DNA of 64,000 bases from an uncultured Acetatifactor sp. (GTDB lineage Bacteria; Bacillota; Clostridia; Lachnospirales; Lachnospiraceae). The position numbers and the translations under genes were made by a program. The DNA lies in contig CAJUJN010000016.1 in assembly GCA_910586775.1 (NCBI GenBank), forward strand, positions 7,982 through 71,981, read 5' to 3'. Below are positions 35,859 through 45,780 of this stretch, piece by piece (the first letter of the stretch is position 1; each line of letters starts with the position of its first letter). Under the pieces are notes generated by a model, which worked only from the letters and a program-made list of their open reading frames with translations, was not told where the DNA came from and searched no databases.

Positions 35859-36113
35859 ATGATTCTAAAGCTGAAGAAAAGCGTGCGGAAACAGGCGAAG
35901 TGCGTACATAAGGAGACGGAAAAGCTTTTTAAAACACTTAAGAGCAAGGATTCTTCCGCAGCCTTCGACACCAACGATGTGCTGATCAGGATGGACCGGA
36001 TTACAGATGAGCTGAAGACCCTTCGGGATGTTATCAACCAGGAGAAGGAGCAGGCGTACATGGATAAAATGGGAACAATTTCGCCCCGGAAATCCAAAAC
36101 GCCTTCCAATTGA
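35859..36113 (+). CDS. Small unknown basic/helical protein
   Basis: An 84-residue protein (MILKLKKSVRKQAKCVHKET...), rich in lysine and predicted mostly helical. Its middle, NDVLIRMDRITDELKTLRDVI, looks like a coiled coil. AAAGGAG lies about 14 nt before this ATG, longer than ideal. A 16-codon frame (35802-35852) with its own GAGG site ends just upstream and may be a leader peptide. The frame stays open upstream to 35772. No function can be assigned. The following 36114-36356 contains nothing recognisable. Confidence 0.45.
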   Translation: MILKLKKSVRKQAKCVHKETEKLFKTLKSKDSSAAFDTNDVLIRMDRITDELKTLRDVINQEKEQAYMDKMGTISPRKSKTPSN

Positions 36114-36356
36114 AATTCTGCTTTACGGTTTCTCATGCTTTTGGCACGGAAATGCCAAGGTTGGATTTACTTCTTTCCTGTTTGGCCCAACAGGAGGCGT
36201 TGGATACAATTCAGAAGCAAAGACGTTCTGCAAAAAGCAGAGCGCCTTTTGTCGTTTTGCCCTGGAAGAAATTTTCGATTTCACGTCGACCGGATATCTG
36301 GCAGTATGTGGGAAAGTACGGCTGATAGCAGTTCTCCTGGCAGGAATCACCAAATG

Positions 36357-37274
36357 CTACTCTTTAACAGAACCAATCATAACCCCTTTCACAAAATACT
36401 TTTGTACAAAGGGATAGATAACCAACACTGGCAATGTTGAAATAATGATTGTGCTGTAACGCATGGTCAAAGCCAGGAGTCTGCGCCGCTCCACTTCCTC
36501 GGACATGTTAAAGCCGCCCTGCTCTCCTAATATCTTATTAGATAACAGGAGATCCCGCAACACAGACTGCAGCGGAAGCAGATCATTATCCCGCAGATAA
36601 ATCAGTGCCGTATAATAATCATTCCAATGCCCTACCGCATAATACAACGCAATCACTGCAAGAATGGGCTTGGAAAGCGGCAGAACTATCTTCGTCAGGT
36701 ACTGAAAGGAATTAGCTCCATCCAACGTTGCCGCTTCAAACAGGCTTTCCGGTATACTGGTTCGAAAATACGTTCTTGTGATGATAACATTATAGACAGA
36801 GCAGGCTCCCGGTATGATCATTGCCCATCTCGTATTGACTAACCCCAGATTTCTTACCACCATATACGTCGGAATTAGTCCTCCTCCGAAATACATTGTG
36901 ATCAGAAGCAGGTAAAATACAAACTTTCGTGCCATAAAGTCACTGCGTGACAGGGGATAAGCAGCGCAGACTGTCATCACAATATTCAGGCAGGTTCCCA
37001 CTACTGTATAGAAAATCGTATTCCCGTAACCGCTCCAGATCAGACTGTATTTCAATGTCTCAATGAAGGAATCAATGGTAAATCCTTTTGGCCAAAGGAG
37101 GACGTTACCGATATTTACCTGTATGGGGTCACTGACGGCTGCTATCACCACAAACCAGAGCGGCCATATGAAAACCAACGCAAGTATGCACATGAAGATA
37201 ATATTGAAGGCATCAAACATGCGATCAGAATATTTCATTCTGTATCTGTATAGTTTTTCACGTAATTTCTGCAT
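36357..37274 (-). CDS. Carbohydrate ABC permease, LplC/YtcP type (second locus)
   Basis: A 305-residue permease with six helices, EAA loop FEAATLDGANSFQYLTKIVLP and the family ending VIYPFVQKYFVKGVMIGSVKE. AAGGAGG is well placed before the ATG at 37274; the longer frame to 37307 would overlap the upstream permease gene. It partners the LplB-type permease next to it. Third of three transporter genes; no ATPase gene is present here either. Confidence 0.92.
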   Translation of the reverse strand: MQKLREKLYRYRMKYSDRMFDAFNIIFMCILALVFIWPLWFVVIAAVSDPIQVNIGNVLLWPKGFTIDSFIETLKYSLIWSGYGNTIFYTVVGTCLNIVMTVCAAYPLSRSDFMARKFVFYLLLITMYFGGGLIPTYMVVRNLGLVNTRWAMIIPGACSVYNVIITRTYFRTSIPESLFEAATLDGANSFQYLTKIVLPLSKPILAVIALYYAVGHWNDYYTALIYLRDNDLLPLQSVLRDLLLSNKILGEQGGFNMSEEVERRRLLALTMRYSTIIISTLPVLVIYPFVQKYFVKGVMIGSVKE

Positions 37275-37284
37275 ATCACCCTCC

Positions 37285-38244
37285 TTAAAACAAGCTTTCT
37301 TTTGCAACTTTTTTGGCTAATGCATTAAACCCTACAAGCAGGAACAGATTGATGATACTGCTGAATAACCCCACTGCCGTAGAATAGGCATAATTGGCAT
37401 CCAACAGTCCCTGTTTGTATACATAAGTGGAAATCACTTCTGATTCTGCCAGATTCAGAGGATTCTGAAGAAGATATGCTTTGTCGAATCCAATGCTCAT
37501 CATATTGCCCAGATTCAGGATCAACAGCATGATAATGGTGGGTTTCAGGGACGGAAGATCCACATAACGCATTCGTTGCAGCTTTGTAGCACCGTCTATA
37601 ATAGCCGCCTCGTGAAGCTGCATATCCACACCGGCCAGAGCAGACATATAGATAATGGCATCCCACCCCAGCCCCTGCCAGACTCCGGTCCACACATAGA
37701 TATCCTTGTACCAGGCCTTTACACTCAGAAAATCTACCGACTCCAATCCGGCCAGATTCCTCAGCGAGTTCAGAACTCCCGTATCCAGATCCATAAAGAT
37801 CCTGATCATACCGCAAAGAACAACAACCGAAATAAAATGAGGTGCATAAGATACCATCTGCACTGTTTTTTTCAATTTATTGCTTTTCAGATAATTTAAA
37901 AACAGTGCAAAGATAATGGGCAGAGAAAAACCCACCAAAAGTCCGTATATGTTAATCTCAAGTGTATTTTTCAGAATCGTTTTAAAATTATAAGTACTGA
38001 AAAAACGTTGAAAATGCGCAAAGCCTACCCATGGGCTGCCGAGAATTCCCTTTTTTATCTTATAATCTTTAAATGCCATCGTCACACCGTACATGGGAAA
38101 ATATGCAAATATCACATAATAGACGATTACAGGCAAAACCATCACATATAAAATCCAATTCCTGCAAATATCTTTTTTCAGCCTGCGCCAAAACCCTTCT
38201 GCTTGCATTCCGGCTCCAAACACCCGTTTCTCTTTTACTCTCAC
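37285..38244 (-). CDS. Carbohydrate ABC permease, LplB type (second locus)
   Basis: A 319-residue permease with six helices and EAA loop HEAAIIDGATKLQRMRYVDLP. PMYGVTMAFKDYKIKKGILG is the LplB signature region. The start is GTG at 38244 with AGGAGG 6 nt upstream. It lies 133 nt after the binding protein gene and 10 nt before the LplC-type gene. Confidence 0.92.
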   Translation of the reverse strand: MRVKEKRVFGAGMQAEGFWRRLKKDICRNWILYVMVLPVIVYYVIFAYFPMYGVTMAFKDYKIKKGILGSPWVGFAHFQRFFSTYNFKTILKNTLEINIYGLLVGFSLPIIFALFLNYLKSNKLKKTVQMVSYAPHFISVVVLCGMIRIFMDLDTGVLNSLRNLAGLESVDFLSVKAWYKDIYVWTGVWQGLGWDAIIYMSALAGVDMQLHEAAIIDGATKLQRMRYVDLPSLKPTIIMLLILNLGNMMSIGFDKAYLLQNPLNLAESEVISTYVYKQGLLDANYAYSTAVGLFSSIINLFLLVGFNALAKKVAKESLF

Positions 38245-38377
38245 CCAAAACCTCCTGCTCTAAGTTCCGCACATATCCGGACAATAAAGACATATGCCGT
38301 TACGGGCACCGCAAAATTATTTCACCAGTAACCAAATTTTACGATGCCCAACCATTATTTGCTGCTAATGATCAATA

Positions 38378-39970
38378 TTATTTTAATTTTCCTCTCTCAT
38401 AAACAGTAGTCTGAATTTCCTTAAGTCGCTGCAGTCCCATTTCTTCCAATGTAACAAGGTATTCTTCCCATGTGGATTCCAGTTCCACCTCTCCGGTAAC
38501 CACGCTTGCAAAGTAAGACCACAGGTAATCATGAATGTCTGTCTGCAGCACAGAGAGTTCCGAATTTTCTTCCGCGGTATAACTCATAACGGGCCAGGGT
38601 GCTGCTGCCGTCCTGGCGATCTCTGCCAGCTGAATCTCCCATTTCCGCACACCGTTCACTTTCTTTTCCAGAGACTCGGTGCTTGGTTTGCTGCCGGGAT
38701 GATTAAAGACACCCATGATTTTATACCGGTCCGTCACCATTGTAGTACCGTCTTCCTGCAGAATCTCCTCAATCATTCCGTCATCATTATATTTCCAGTT
38801 TACATCTTCCACACCCCAATACGCCAGTTTCGCACCTTCTTCTCCATAGAACTGGTCAACCCACGCCATGACAGCAGACGGATCCGTACATTTATCTGTG
38901 ATCGCAAATGTTCCGCTGATGACGCCGGAAGTAGTGGGATAGGTTCCTTCCGAAAAAGGTTTCAGCACATCATAGCATTGTACCACTTCATCCCAGGAAG
39001 AAGCAGCACCTTTCGTATATGCTACCGGGGTAAAGTCCCAGAACATGCCCAGAATGATATCTCCTGCAGAAGCCTTTGCCTTCAGGCTGTCCAGGCTGAT
39101 TGTAAAAGCGTCCTGATTGATCAGACCCTCGCTGTATAATCTGGTCACATACTCCGTGAAATCATACCAAAGCTGCGTGTCCGGCAAAAAATATACTCCG
39201 TCCGTCTCATTGAATGCATAATAGGAATTGTAATTTACATCAAAATACTGCAGTAAATTCAAGATCGTAGTGATGTCCATATCTGCTGCCAACGGGATCT
39301 CATCCTGCAGACCATTGCCATTGGGATCCCCTTCCTTGATTGCCTTCAATGCGGTATAAAGGGACTCCAGATCCGTAGGCACAGGTACATTCAACTTCTC
39401 CAGCCATTCTCCGTTGATCATGGCAAATACATTTGTAGGTCCTACCCCCTGTAGTTCCGGTAATGTATATACATGCCCATCTGAAGCCGTTATATAAGAC
39501 CAGAGGTTATTTGCGTCTAACTCAGCGCACAGATTTGGCGCATGTTCACGGATCAGGCCCTCAAGGGGAATGAAGATTCCTTCCGGACCGTATTTATCCC
39601 CCTTTTCATCTTCCAACCAGCATTTGAAAAATACTTCCGGATAGTCTCCGGAACTTAGCAGCAAACTGGTTTGTTCCCTGATATCCGTTCCTGTCAGATG
39701 TGTAATATCAAATGAAACACCGGCATTCTCACAGGCCAGCATAAAGGGCGGATTCTCATAATATGTCCAGTCTAACGCACCGATTCCGGCAAGCATGGTG
39801 AAGTTTCTGCTCTCTTCTCCGCCCTCTGAAGACGCTCTTGTATTCCCGCTCTCACTTTCCGGTGAACTGCTGTTATCCTCCGTCTCTCTGCTGCCGCAGC
39901 CAGTCAACATCGCCAATGTCATACATGCCGTCAACAATGTACCTGCCATTTTTCTCATTTTGTTTTTCAT
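38378..39970 (-). CDS. Sugar ABC transporter binding lipoprotein (second locus)
   Basis: A 530-residue lipoprotein with lipobox LTGC at C25, a Ser/Glu-rich linker and a solute-binding fold of the LplA type (EDEKGDKYGPEGIFIPLEGLI; EKLNVPVPTDLESLYTALKAI). AAGGAG lies well placed before the ATG at 39970; the frame up to 40015 has no site. It is not closely similar to the two binding proteins of the GH85 locus. The ligand is unknown; the neighbouring GH109-like enzyme hints at an amino-sugar or N-acetylhexosamine glycoside. Confidence 0.9.
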   Translation of the reverse strand: MKNKMRKMAGTLLTACMTLAMLTGCGSRETEDNSSSPESESGNTRASSEGGEESRNFTMLAGIGALDWTYYENPPFMLACENAGVSFDITHLTGTDIREQTSLLLSSGDYPEVFFKCWLEDEKGDKYGPEGIFIPLEGLIREHAPNLCAELDANNLWSYITASDGHVYTLPELQGVGPTNVFAMINGEWLEKLNVPVPTDLESLYTALKAIKEGDPNGNGLQDEIPLAADMDITTILNLLQYFDVNYNSYYAFNETDGVYFLPDTQLWYDFTEYVTRLYSEGLINQDAFTISLDSLKAKASAGDIILGMFWDFTPVAYTKGAASSWDEVVQCYDVLKPFSEGTYPTTSGVISGTFAITDKCTDPSAVMAWVDQFYGEEGAKLAYWGVEDVNWKYNDDGMIEEILQEDGTTMVTDRYKIMGVFNHPGSKPSTESLEKKVNGVRKWEIQLAEIARTAAAPWPVMSYTAEENSELSVLQTDIHDYLWSYFASVVTGEVELESTWEEYLVTLEEMGLQRLKEIQTTVYERGKLK

Positions 39971-40080
39971 AGAAATCTCCTTCCTTACTGTCTCATGTTT
40001 CCTTGTGTCATTCAAGCTGCACTTTCTTTTTATCCCTCCTCCGTGCCGTAAGACAAATATATTTTAAGCAACAAAAACTG

Positions 40081-40941
40081 TTATAATGCAATCAAGATCG
40101 TCGATACCAGCGACAATACCGTCGCAAAAATATTTCTCCTTGTAATATGCTCTCTACGTACCCAGCTGATCAGCAAAGTAAAGACCATAACACCTCCGGT
40201 TATAACAGGATATTGTACAGAAGCCGGCAGATGCGTTAAAGCGATCAGGGTAAGCAGATTCCCAAATCCGCAAAACAACGCAAAACCTACTGTATATCCC
40301 ACTACAGCTCCTTTGATCGAAACCGGCTTTCTGCCTGTTATCAGCTGCAGGACGGCGCTCATCCCAAAGGTAACCAGCATTGTCAACGCCAGAAAGCTGA
40401 CACTGTCCACATTTGCTTCCGTATTGGACTGATGAATCTTGGACAACACTCCATTCATACCATTCAGCACAAATACCAGGGCATAATAAATTTTGCTCTT
40501 TCTTCCGCGTTTCTCTTCCTCTTCCGCAGACACTGTCAAATATAAAGCCGCCGCAATCAGCCCGCAGCATAACGCTTTGTTCAAAGTCAGGCCTTCCCTG
40601 CACCACAGAATGCCATACGCAAACGGAAGAAGCATTCCGCCAAGCATAGCAAACATGGAATATACCGAGAGGTTAACGCAGTCAAAAGCCTTCATACTCG
40701 CATAAGAATACACAATTCTCACGCAGGAATAAATCAGTGCAATTCCAAGAGAAAAAAGTGTGAACTGCAATCTCATTCCATTCACGGCCAGCAAAGCCGC
40801 AAAACACACAACGGATGTCCAGGCGGAAAAGGTCAGTGAAGCTGAAAAGGCAGTTCCGCACTTTTCCTCAAATTTCTGCTGAAACAGAAACTGCAGCGAA
40901 TACAGAACAGCTGCCGTAAAAATAAGCCCGTAATACATCAT
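40081..40941 (-). CDS. DMT (EamA-like) permease
   Basis: A 286-residue membrane protein with about ten helices in two similar halves, as in drug/metabolite transporters (MYYGLIFTAAVLYSLQFLFQ; YSYASMKAFDCVNLSVYSMF; LIALTHLPASVQYPVITGGV). The ATG at 40941 (or 40938) overlaps the oxidoreductase stop, with AAGGTGG upstream. It may export a product or import a released sugar for the oxidoreductase; not demonstrated. Confidence 0.85.
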   Translation of the reverse strand: MMYYGLIFTAAVLYSLQFLFQQKFEEKCGTAFSASLTFSAWTSVVCFAALLAVNGMRLQFTLFSLGIALIYSCVRIVYSYASMKAFDCVNLSVYSMFAMLGGMLLPFAYGILWCREGLTLNKALCCGLIAAALYLTVSAEEEEKRGRKSKIYYALVFVLNGMNGVLSKIHQSNTEANVDSVSFLALTMLVTFGMSAVLQLITGRKPVSIKGAVVGYTVGFALFCGFGNLLTLIALTHLPASVQYPVITGGVMVFTLLISWVRREHITRRNIFATVLSLVSTILIAL

Positions 40942-42227
40942 CTGCCACCTTGCGAAAAAGCCATGGCTGCATATCCGCTTTCCGATCGCATATCTTCCTG
41001 CCATCTTTGCCGCATATACGTATATACGGAGTCATCAATTTCCGGCGTTCCCTTTGAAAAGGTCGGAAGCAGCATATCTCCCGCAACTTTTCTGTCCGTA
41101 CAGCTGGTATCTTCTCTGTACAGATCCCTTACTTCCTTCTTCCTGATATCAGGAATGCTCACCTTATTTCCTCCCTGCAGAATGGAACGATAGGCAAACA
41201 TTCCGGGCAGGAACATATCCAACGCTTCGTAGACATCAATAGTATCCGCATCTCTATTTCCCCGAAGCTTTTCCACAAAATGGTACATGGAGTAAAAATC
41301 TGAGCCTCCATGTCCAAAGGGCGTGCTTAAATGATCCAACTCCCTTTTCGGCAGATAATTTTCCGGCTCATTGTTCTTATATTCACCCGAATAAGCGTCT
41401 GCGTTCACATAAAGCCGATGAAAGTCATCCGCCCTGGCATCTTCCCTTGCGGTTTCCATCCTTCCCTTACCGCCATAAACGGAATACCAGATTGAATCTT
41501 TATAAAGTTTTCCATGAACACTTTTAATGATTCCCCCATTTTCCAGAGTGATCATTTCTATCCCAAACTGCCCCGCCTTACAACCTGTCCTCAGATTACG
41601 CTCATTCATCGTACCTTCAAACCCTACCACCGATACCGGACGCAGACCGGTTATATGAATCAGCGGGCCGACAGAGTGTGTACAATAAAACGTAGAATAC
41701 ATATTGTTGCGCCAATGATTCTTATCTCCGTATGTGGTAGACGGTGCCATCGGTTCCGTATTATGGATGTATTCGCACTCTCCATATTCAAATTCCCCGA
41801 TCTTTCCTGCTCTGTAAAGCTTCCGCATCTCATAAGGCGCCGGCATATAACAGTAGTTTTCCCCATATGCATAAGTCATACCGGTCTCTTCTACAGTTTC
41901 TATCAGTTCAACGGCCTCCTTCATGGTCTGAACCGGCAGCACCTCCGAAAACACATGCTTTCCTGCCTTCATGGCTGCAATCGCAAAGGGTGCATGCTCA
42001 TTTGCATAATTCGCCAGAACGACTGCGTCCATATCATGCTGAATGAAATCTTCAAAACGGCTATAATATGCAATCTGAAATTCTTTGTTGATTTCTTTAT
42101 GTCTCTCCAACGCCTCTTCCCATTTATCGCAGACCGCCACAACCTCGGCATTTTGCGCCGCCTTACAGTAATTAATCATACTTGTTCCGCGATACACTCC
42201 CATTACACCAATTCTGATTTTCTTCAC
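40938..42227 (-). CDS. Gfo/Idh/MocA family oxidoreductase, GH109-like
   Basis: A 429-residue NAD-dependent enzyme. The Rossmann start is KIRIGVMGVYRGTSMINYC. The usual E-K-P motif with catalytic lysine is replaced by SEVLPVQT, and the substrate domain has THSVGPLIHITG and GHGGSDFYSMYHFV. These are the changes seen in GH109 alpha-N-acetylgalactosaminidases, which cleave glycosides through an NAD redox step. So glycoside hydrolysis is as likely as simple dehydrogenation. The start is GTG at 42227 with GGAGG upstream. First gene of this operon, divergent from the AraC gene. Confidence 0.8.
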   Translation of the reverse strand: MKKIRIGVMGVYRGTSMINYCKAAQNAEVVAVCDKWEEALERHKEINKEFQIAYYSRFEDFIQHDMDAVVLANYANEHAPFAIAAMKAGKHVFSEVLPVQTMKEAVELIETVEETGMTYAYGENYCYMPAPYEMRKLYRAGKIGEFEYGECEYIHNTEPMAPSTTYGDKNHWRNNMYSTFYCTHSVGPLIHITGLRPVSVVGFEGTMNERNLRTGCKAGQFGIEMITLENGGIIKSVHGKLYKDSIWYSVYGGKGRMETAREDARADDFHRLYVNADAYSGEYKNNEPENYLPKRELDHLSTPFGHGGSDFYSMYHFVEKLRGNRDADTIDVYEALDMFLPGMFAYRSILQGGNKVSIPDIRKKEVRDLYREDTSCTDRKVAGDMLLPTFSKGTPEIDDSVYTYMRQRWQEDMRSESGYAAMAFSQGGR

Positions 42228-42347
42228 GTCTCACTACCTCCGTTATCCTGATATTTTCCGATTCCTGCATTTTATATCCACACTCATTTCCTCTGGCCCT
42301 GTGATTCGGATGTTACGTACGGCTGCGGAAGATTTGATTGTAAACAA

Positions 42348-42353
42348 ATTATA
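42348..42353 (-). promoter_or_regulatory. -10 box of the oxidoreductase operon
   Basis: TATAAT on the minus strand, about 120 nt before the GTG start, without a consensus -35. This is compatible with activation by the divergent AraC-type regulator. Confidence 0.4.
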
Positions 42354-42478
42354 TCGTATAAGTGCCCAACAAAAAATAGAAATTTTCTTTATCTTTATGG
42401 ATAATAGTTATATTTTGATTGACTTTTTCAAAAAGGATATCTATAATAAACAAAAAGCAGAAAGAAGGACAGATATCT

Positions 42479-43303
42479 ATGGACAAAAATGTATGCCGTT
42501 TCATCCCAAAAAGCAATGATACAGAAATGATTCACACGATAAATTTTGTTCTGGAAACCGAGCTGCAGGAATATAAGGGGTTAAAAACAATCTCTGTATA
42601 CAGAATACATTACGTTGCTGACGGAGAGGGTATACTCCATCTGCCCGGTGCAGTGCACTCCCTCAACGCAGGAGATATTTTCTTCTCATTTCCCGGTATG
42701 CCCTATGCAATCGAGTCTGTTCGTGATTTCAGATATATGTATATCAGCTACATCGGAGTACGTGCCAATATGATCATGGATACCCTTATGATCAACCGGA
42801 GAAACTGCCTGTTTCACGGATTTACACAGCTTTGCGATCTATGGCTCCATTCCATCCATGTCAACACGAATGTATCGGATTTAAGATGCGAGGGCGTACT
42901 GCTGTTCACTTTTTCCGTTCTGGGCGAGACTTTGCTAGTGGATACGCCTGAAAAAGACGGCACACATACTTTTCTGAAAATGAAAAAATATGTAGATGAT
43001 AATTTCTCAGATACGGAACTGTCGCTGGATAGAATAAGTGAGGCATTTTCCTATAACAAAAAATATATTTCCTGTGTTTTCAAGCGTAAACTGCGAATCG
43101 GTTTCTCCGAATATCTCAATACACTGCGTATACAGCATGCCTGCACTCTTCTGGATCAGGGTTTCACCAGCGTACAGGATGTAGCCTATTTAAGCGGCTT
43201 CAAAGATCCCCTCTATTTTTCCAGAGTTTTCAAGAACCAGATGGGATGTTCCCCACGAATTCATATGGAACAGTTAAAGAAAAATTTGTCTGCTTCCAAC
43301 TGA
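42479..43303 (+). CDS. AraC family regulator with cupin-like sensor
   Basis: A 274-residue regulator. The N-terminal half is an AraC-type cupin (YRIHYVADGEGILHLPGAVHSLNAGDIFFSFPGMPY), which usually binds a sugar. The C-terminal 100 residues hold two helix-turn-helices (LSLDRISEAFSYNKKYISCVF; VQDVAYLSGFKDPLYFSRVF). The ATG at 42479 has AAGGA about 11 nt upstream; the frame to 42419 is less plausible. It is divergent from the oxidoreductase and transporter genes and is probably their activator, in place of a YesM/YesN pair. Confidence 0.88.
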   Translation: MDKNVCRFIPKSNDTEMIHTINFVLETELQEYKGLKTISVYRIHYVADGEGILHLPGAVHSLNAGDIFFSFPGMPYAIESVRDFRYMYISYIGVRANMIMDTLMINRRNCLFHGFTQLCDLWLHSIHVNTNVSDLRCEGVLLFTFSVLGETLLVDTPEKDGTHTFLKMKKYVDDNFSDTELSLDRISEAFSYNKKYISCVFKRKLRIGFSEYLNTLRIQHACTLLDQGFTSVQDVAYLSGFKDPLYFSRVFKNQMGCSPRIHMEQLKKNLSASN

Positions 43304-43398
43304 AAAATTTAGGCGGGCTAAGGCTGCTTACCGGACCCGGCTTTTAAATTTACGTGAAGCAGCCCTGTCCGGCGGTCTTGAGTATATTGCGGCCGCCT

Positions 43399-43640
43399 CT
43401 ACTGCGCCGTCTCCGTCACATAATATTTCGCCTGAGCGTGCCACATTTCCGCATACTGCCCCGCCGCTCCAACAGTTCCTCATGGTTTCCCCGCTCCACA
43501 ATACGCCCGTCCTCAAATACCACGATATCGTCACAGTTACATGACTCTTCTTCATCAAACACATCCGGAATAATCATATTGCTGTCCATGTAATCCAACA
43601 TGCCAGTTTCCCCCCAAGCCCTCTGTCCACGGTTCTGCTC
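43399..43640 (-). pseudogene. C-terminal remnant of an ABC exporter ATPase
   Basis: CDDIVVFEDGRIVERGNHEELLER is the ABC exporter C-terminus after the H-loop. Reading continues in another frame as QYAEMWHAQAKYYVTETAQ and a stop at 43399-43401, so one frameshift is present. Nothing upstream of it resembles an ATPase. It is a fragment of a lost transporter gene. Confidence 0.75.
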
Positions 43641-43815
43641 CATTTTTTCTATATACAGTGTAACATTCGGCTCCTTTCAGTGCAATAACCTGTAGTTATA
43701 CCAACAGGAATGTCGCCCGCTGAAGGCACTGCTCTTCCAACAGACAGCAGCAAACTTAAAGAACAGCTTAAATAATTCATCCTGAAAAACTGTTATAGCA
43801 TTCTGCCGCAGAACA

Positions 43816-43824
43816 TGTTATAAT
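43816..43824 (+). promoter_or_regulatory. Extended -10 promoter of the chemoreceptor gene
   Basis: TG, one base, then TATAAT (43819-43824): a consensus extended -10. Transcription would begin near 43831. Confidence 0.6.
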
Positions 43825-43830
43825 TCTATT

Positions 43831-44087
43831 AGCCGTATCAGAGCGGGCAGACAGCCTGCGGCTGGACGGTAACCAGGTATCAGGCGTATTTGGGTGACGG
43901 AGGGATTAAGATGAATGCAGATGCCGTCCCTGAAGGGAAGAAAGTGAGCGAACGGAGGATTTGTGCCTGTTTCCTTTGCAGACCGCCCTGAGACGGAACA
44001 AAAGGCCGGCATGTAATCATCCGGGATATCGGAATATAAGTTCGGGAATTTCCGAAAGAACACTTGTCTAACCAGGAGGAACAATAA
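43831..44087 (+). promoter_or_regulatory. Long, possibly structured 5' leader of the chemoreceptor
   Basis: About 257 nt between the predicted start site and the ATG, with several short self-complementary stretches (GCGGGCA and TGCGGC; GGACGG and CCGTCC). Clostridial chemoreceptor genes often carry c-di-GMP riboswitches, but I could not match the conserved GEMM-I or class II sequences. Kept as an unassigned leader. Confidence 0.35.
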
Positions 44088-45770
44088 ATGTTTAAGAACA
44101 TGAAGATTAAGGTAAGTTTGTTTCTGGGATTTGGTATAACCATACTGGTTTCCGTAGCAATCATAATTGTGATGCTGATTATCCTGAACAATCAAAGCAA
44201 TACATATGTAAACATCATAAACAGCCAGGTCAAAGCAAACGAGCTGATCCTGACCTGCCGTATCTATACCAACAATGCCGCCCGCAATGTGCGGGATATG
44301 GCTTTGGATCCCACGGACCCGGGAAATGCCGATCTGCAGGCCAGCGCGGAGAGCACCCTGGAGACGCTGAGCGAAGCCATGAAGGAGCTGAAAGACGTAT
44401 ATCCGCTGTCTGACGATAAGGTAGAGGAATATATTGCCGCCATGACCGAATGGTATAATGAGCTGCCTGACATTCTGGACGCCATCAATTCCGGCAGGCA
44501 GGAGGATGCCATCCGGCTGATCAAGAATAAATGCACTCCCAAATTAAACGATATGATCCATACCGCGCAGGAAATTTCCGATGCACTTTTAAACGAGCAG
44601 AACCAGATTATTGAACAGCAGCAAAAAGACAGCCGGATGATAGAGTATGGGATGATCGCGGTTGTCGCAGTAGCAACGCTGCTTGTCCTGCTCATGGCGC
44701 TGCAGATCATTCACAGCATCACAAAACCGGTTGGGGAGGTCAGTGTTGCGCTCAAAGGCTTCAGTGAGGGAAAACTGGATATTCCGGTCAACTACAACAG
44801 CCGCAACGAGTTGGGTGCCATGTGCGACGCTTTGCGGACCAGTCAGTATGTACTGACGGAAGTCATCGGCGACGAATGCCATCTGTTGGAAGAAATCTCA
44901 AATGGCAACTTCAATGTACGCACAAAGGATGATAAAATATATGTGGGAGCATTGGGCAGTATACTGCAGTCACTGCGGACCATTGTGATCAGCCTGAGCA
45001 ATACGTTCGGACAGATCAGAGACAGCGTTGATCAGGTAGCTGCCGAGGCACAGCAGGTCTCAAACGGCTCCCAGGCTCTGGCCCAGGGCGCTACACAGCA
45101 GGCGAGTTCCGTGGAGGAACTGGCATCCACCATTACAGGGATATCCGATAACTCCAAAAACAATGCCCACAACAGCAGGCAGGCCAACGACCACTCCATG
45201 CTTGCCAGCGAACAGGTCAGCGAAAGCGTTCGGCTTATGGAGGAAATGGTTTCCGCCATGGAAAGAATTTCCGATTCTTCAAAAAAAATCGGCAATATTA
45301 TCTCTTCCATTGAAAACATTGCATTCCAGACCAATATCCTGGCGCTGAATGCCGCTGTGGAAGCCAGCCGCGCCGGAGATGCAGGAAGGGGATTTGCAGT
45401 GGTAGCGGAGGAGGTGCGCAGCCTGGCTGCCAAATCGGACGAAGCCGCAAAGGCAACCAAAGATCTTATCGAGCGCTCTATCTCCACCGTTCAGGATGGA
45501 AACAATATCGTGAGAAATGTGTCGGAATCTCTGGCCAGAACCGTGGAATTATCCGCCCATGTTGTGGAATCCGTCAACCAGATTACAGAGGCTACTTCCC
45601 AGGAATCGGAAGCCATCGCCCAGGTGACCAGGGGCATAGACGAGATTTCCTCCGTGGTACAGACGAACTCTGCTACCAGTGAAGAATCCGCCGCTGCCAG
45701 TGTGGAACTGTCCAATCAGGCTTCTCTGATAAAAGAACTGTTGGAACGCTTCATACTCCGTGTGAATTAA
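44088..45770 (+). CDS. Methyl-accepting chemotaxis protein with 4-helix sensor
   Basis: A 560-residue receptor. Helix 1 is at about 12-33, followed by a 4HB_MCP-type extracellular helical bundle and helix 2 at about 187-207. A HAMP region starts at KPVGEVSVALKGFSEGKLDI. The signalling domain has the conserved hairpin tip (IENIAFQTNILALNAAVEAS, then AGDAGRGFAVVAEEVRSLA) near residue 415. No C-terminal CheR-binding pentapeptide is present. CCAGGAGG lies before the ATG. No flagellar or che genes are nearby, so it is an orphan receptor. A strong terminator follows. Confidence 0.95.
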   Translation: MFKNMKIKVSLFLGFGITILVSVAIIIVMLIILNNQSNTYVNIINSQVKANELILTCRIYTNNAARNVRDMALDPTDPGNADLQASAESTLETLSEAMKELKDVYPLSDDKVEEYIAAMTEWYNELPDILDAINSGRQEDAIRLIKNKCTPKLNDMIHTAQEISDALLNEQNQIIEQQQKDSRMIEYGMIAVVAVATLLVLLMALQIIHSITKPVGEVSVALKGFSEGKLDIPVNYNSRNELGAMCDALRTSQYVLTEVIGDECHLLEEISNGNFNVRTKDDKIYVGALGSILQSLRTIVISLSNTFGQIRDSVDQVAAEAQQVSNGSQALAQGATQQASSVEELASTITGISDNSKNNAHNSRQANDHSMLASEQVSESVRLMEEMVSAMERISDSSKKIGNIISSIENIAFQTNILALNAAVEASRAGDAGRGFAVVAEEVRSLAAKSDEAAKATKDLIERSISTVQDGNNIVRNVSESLARTVELSAHVVESVNQITEATSQESEAIAQVTRGIDEISSVVQTNSATSEESAAASVELSNQASLIKELLERFILRVN

Positions 45771-45780
45771 GTAACATTTT

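Noticed and set aside
36110..36440. Overlapping frames in both strands after the small basic protein
   Set aside because: None has a ribosome site or recognisable domain; they partly run into the permease gene on the other strand.
43831..44087. Cyclic di-GMP riboswitch
   Set aside because: Typical before clostridial chemoreceptors, but the conserved GEMM sequences were not found.
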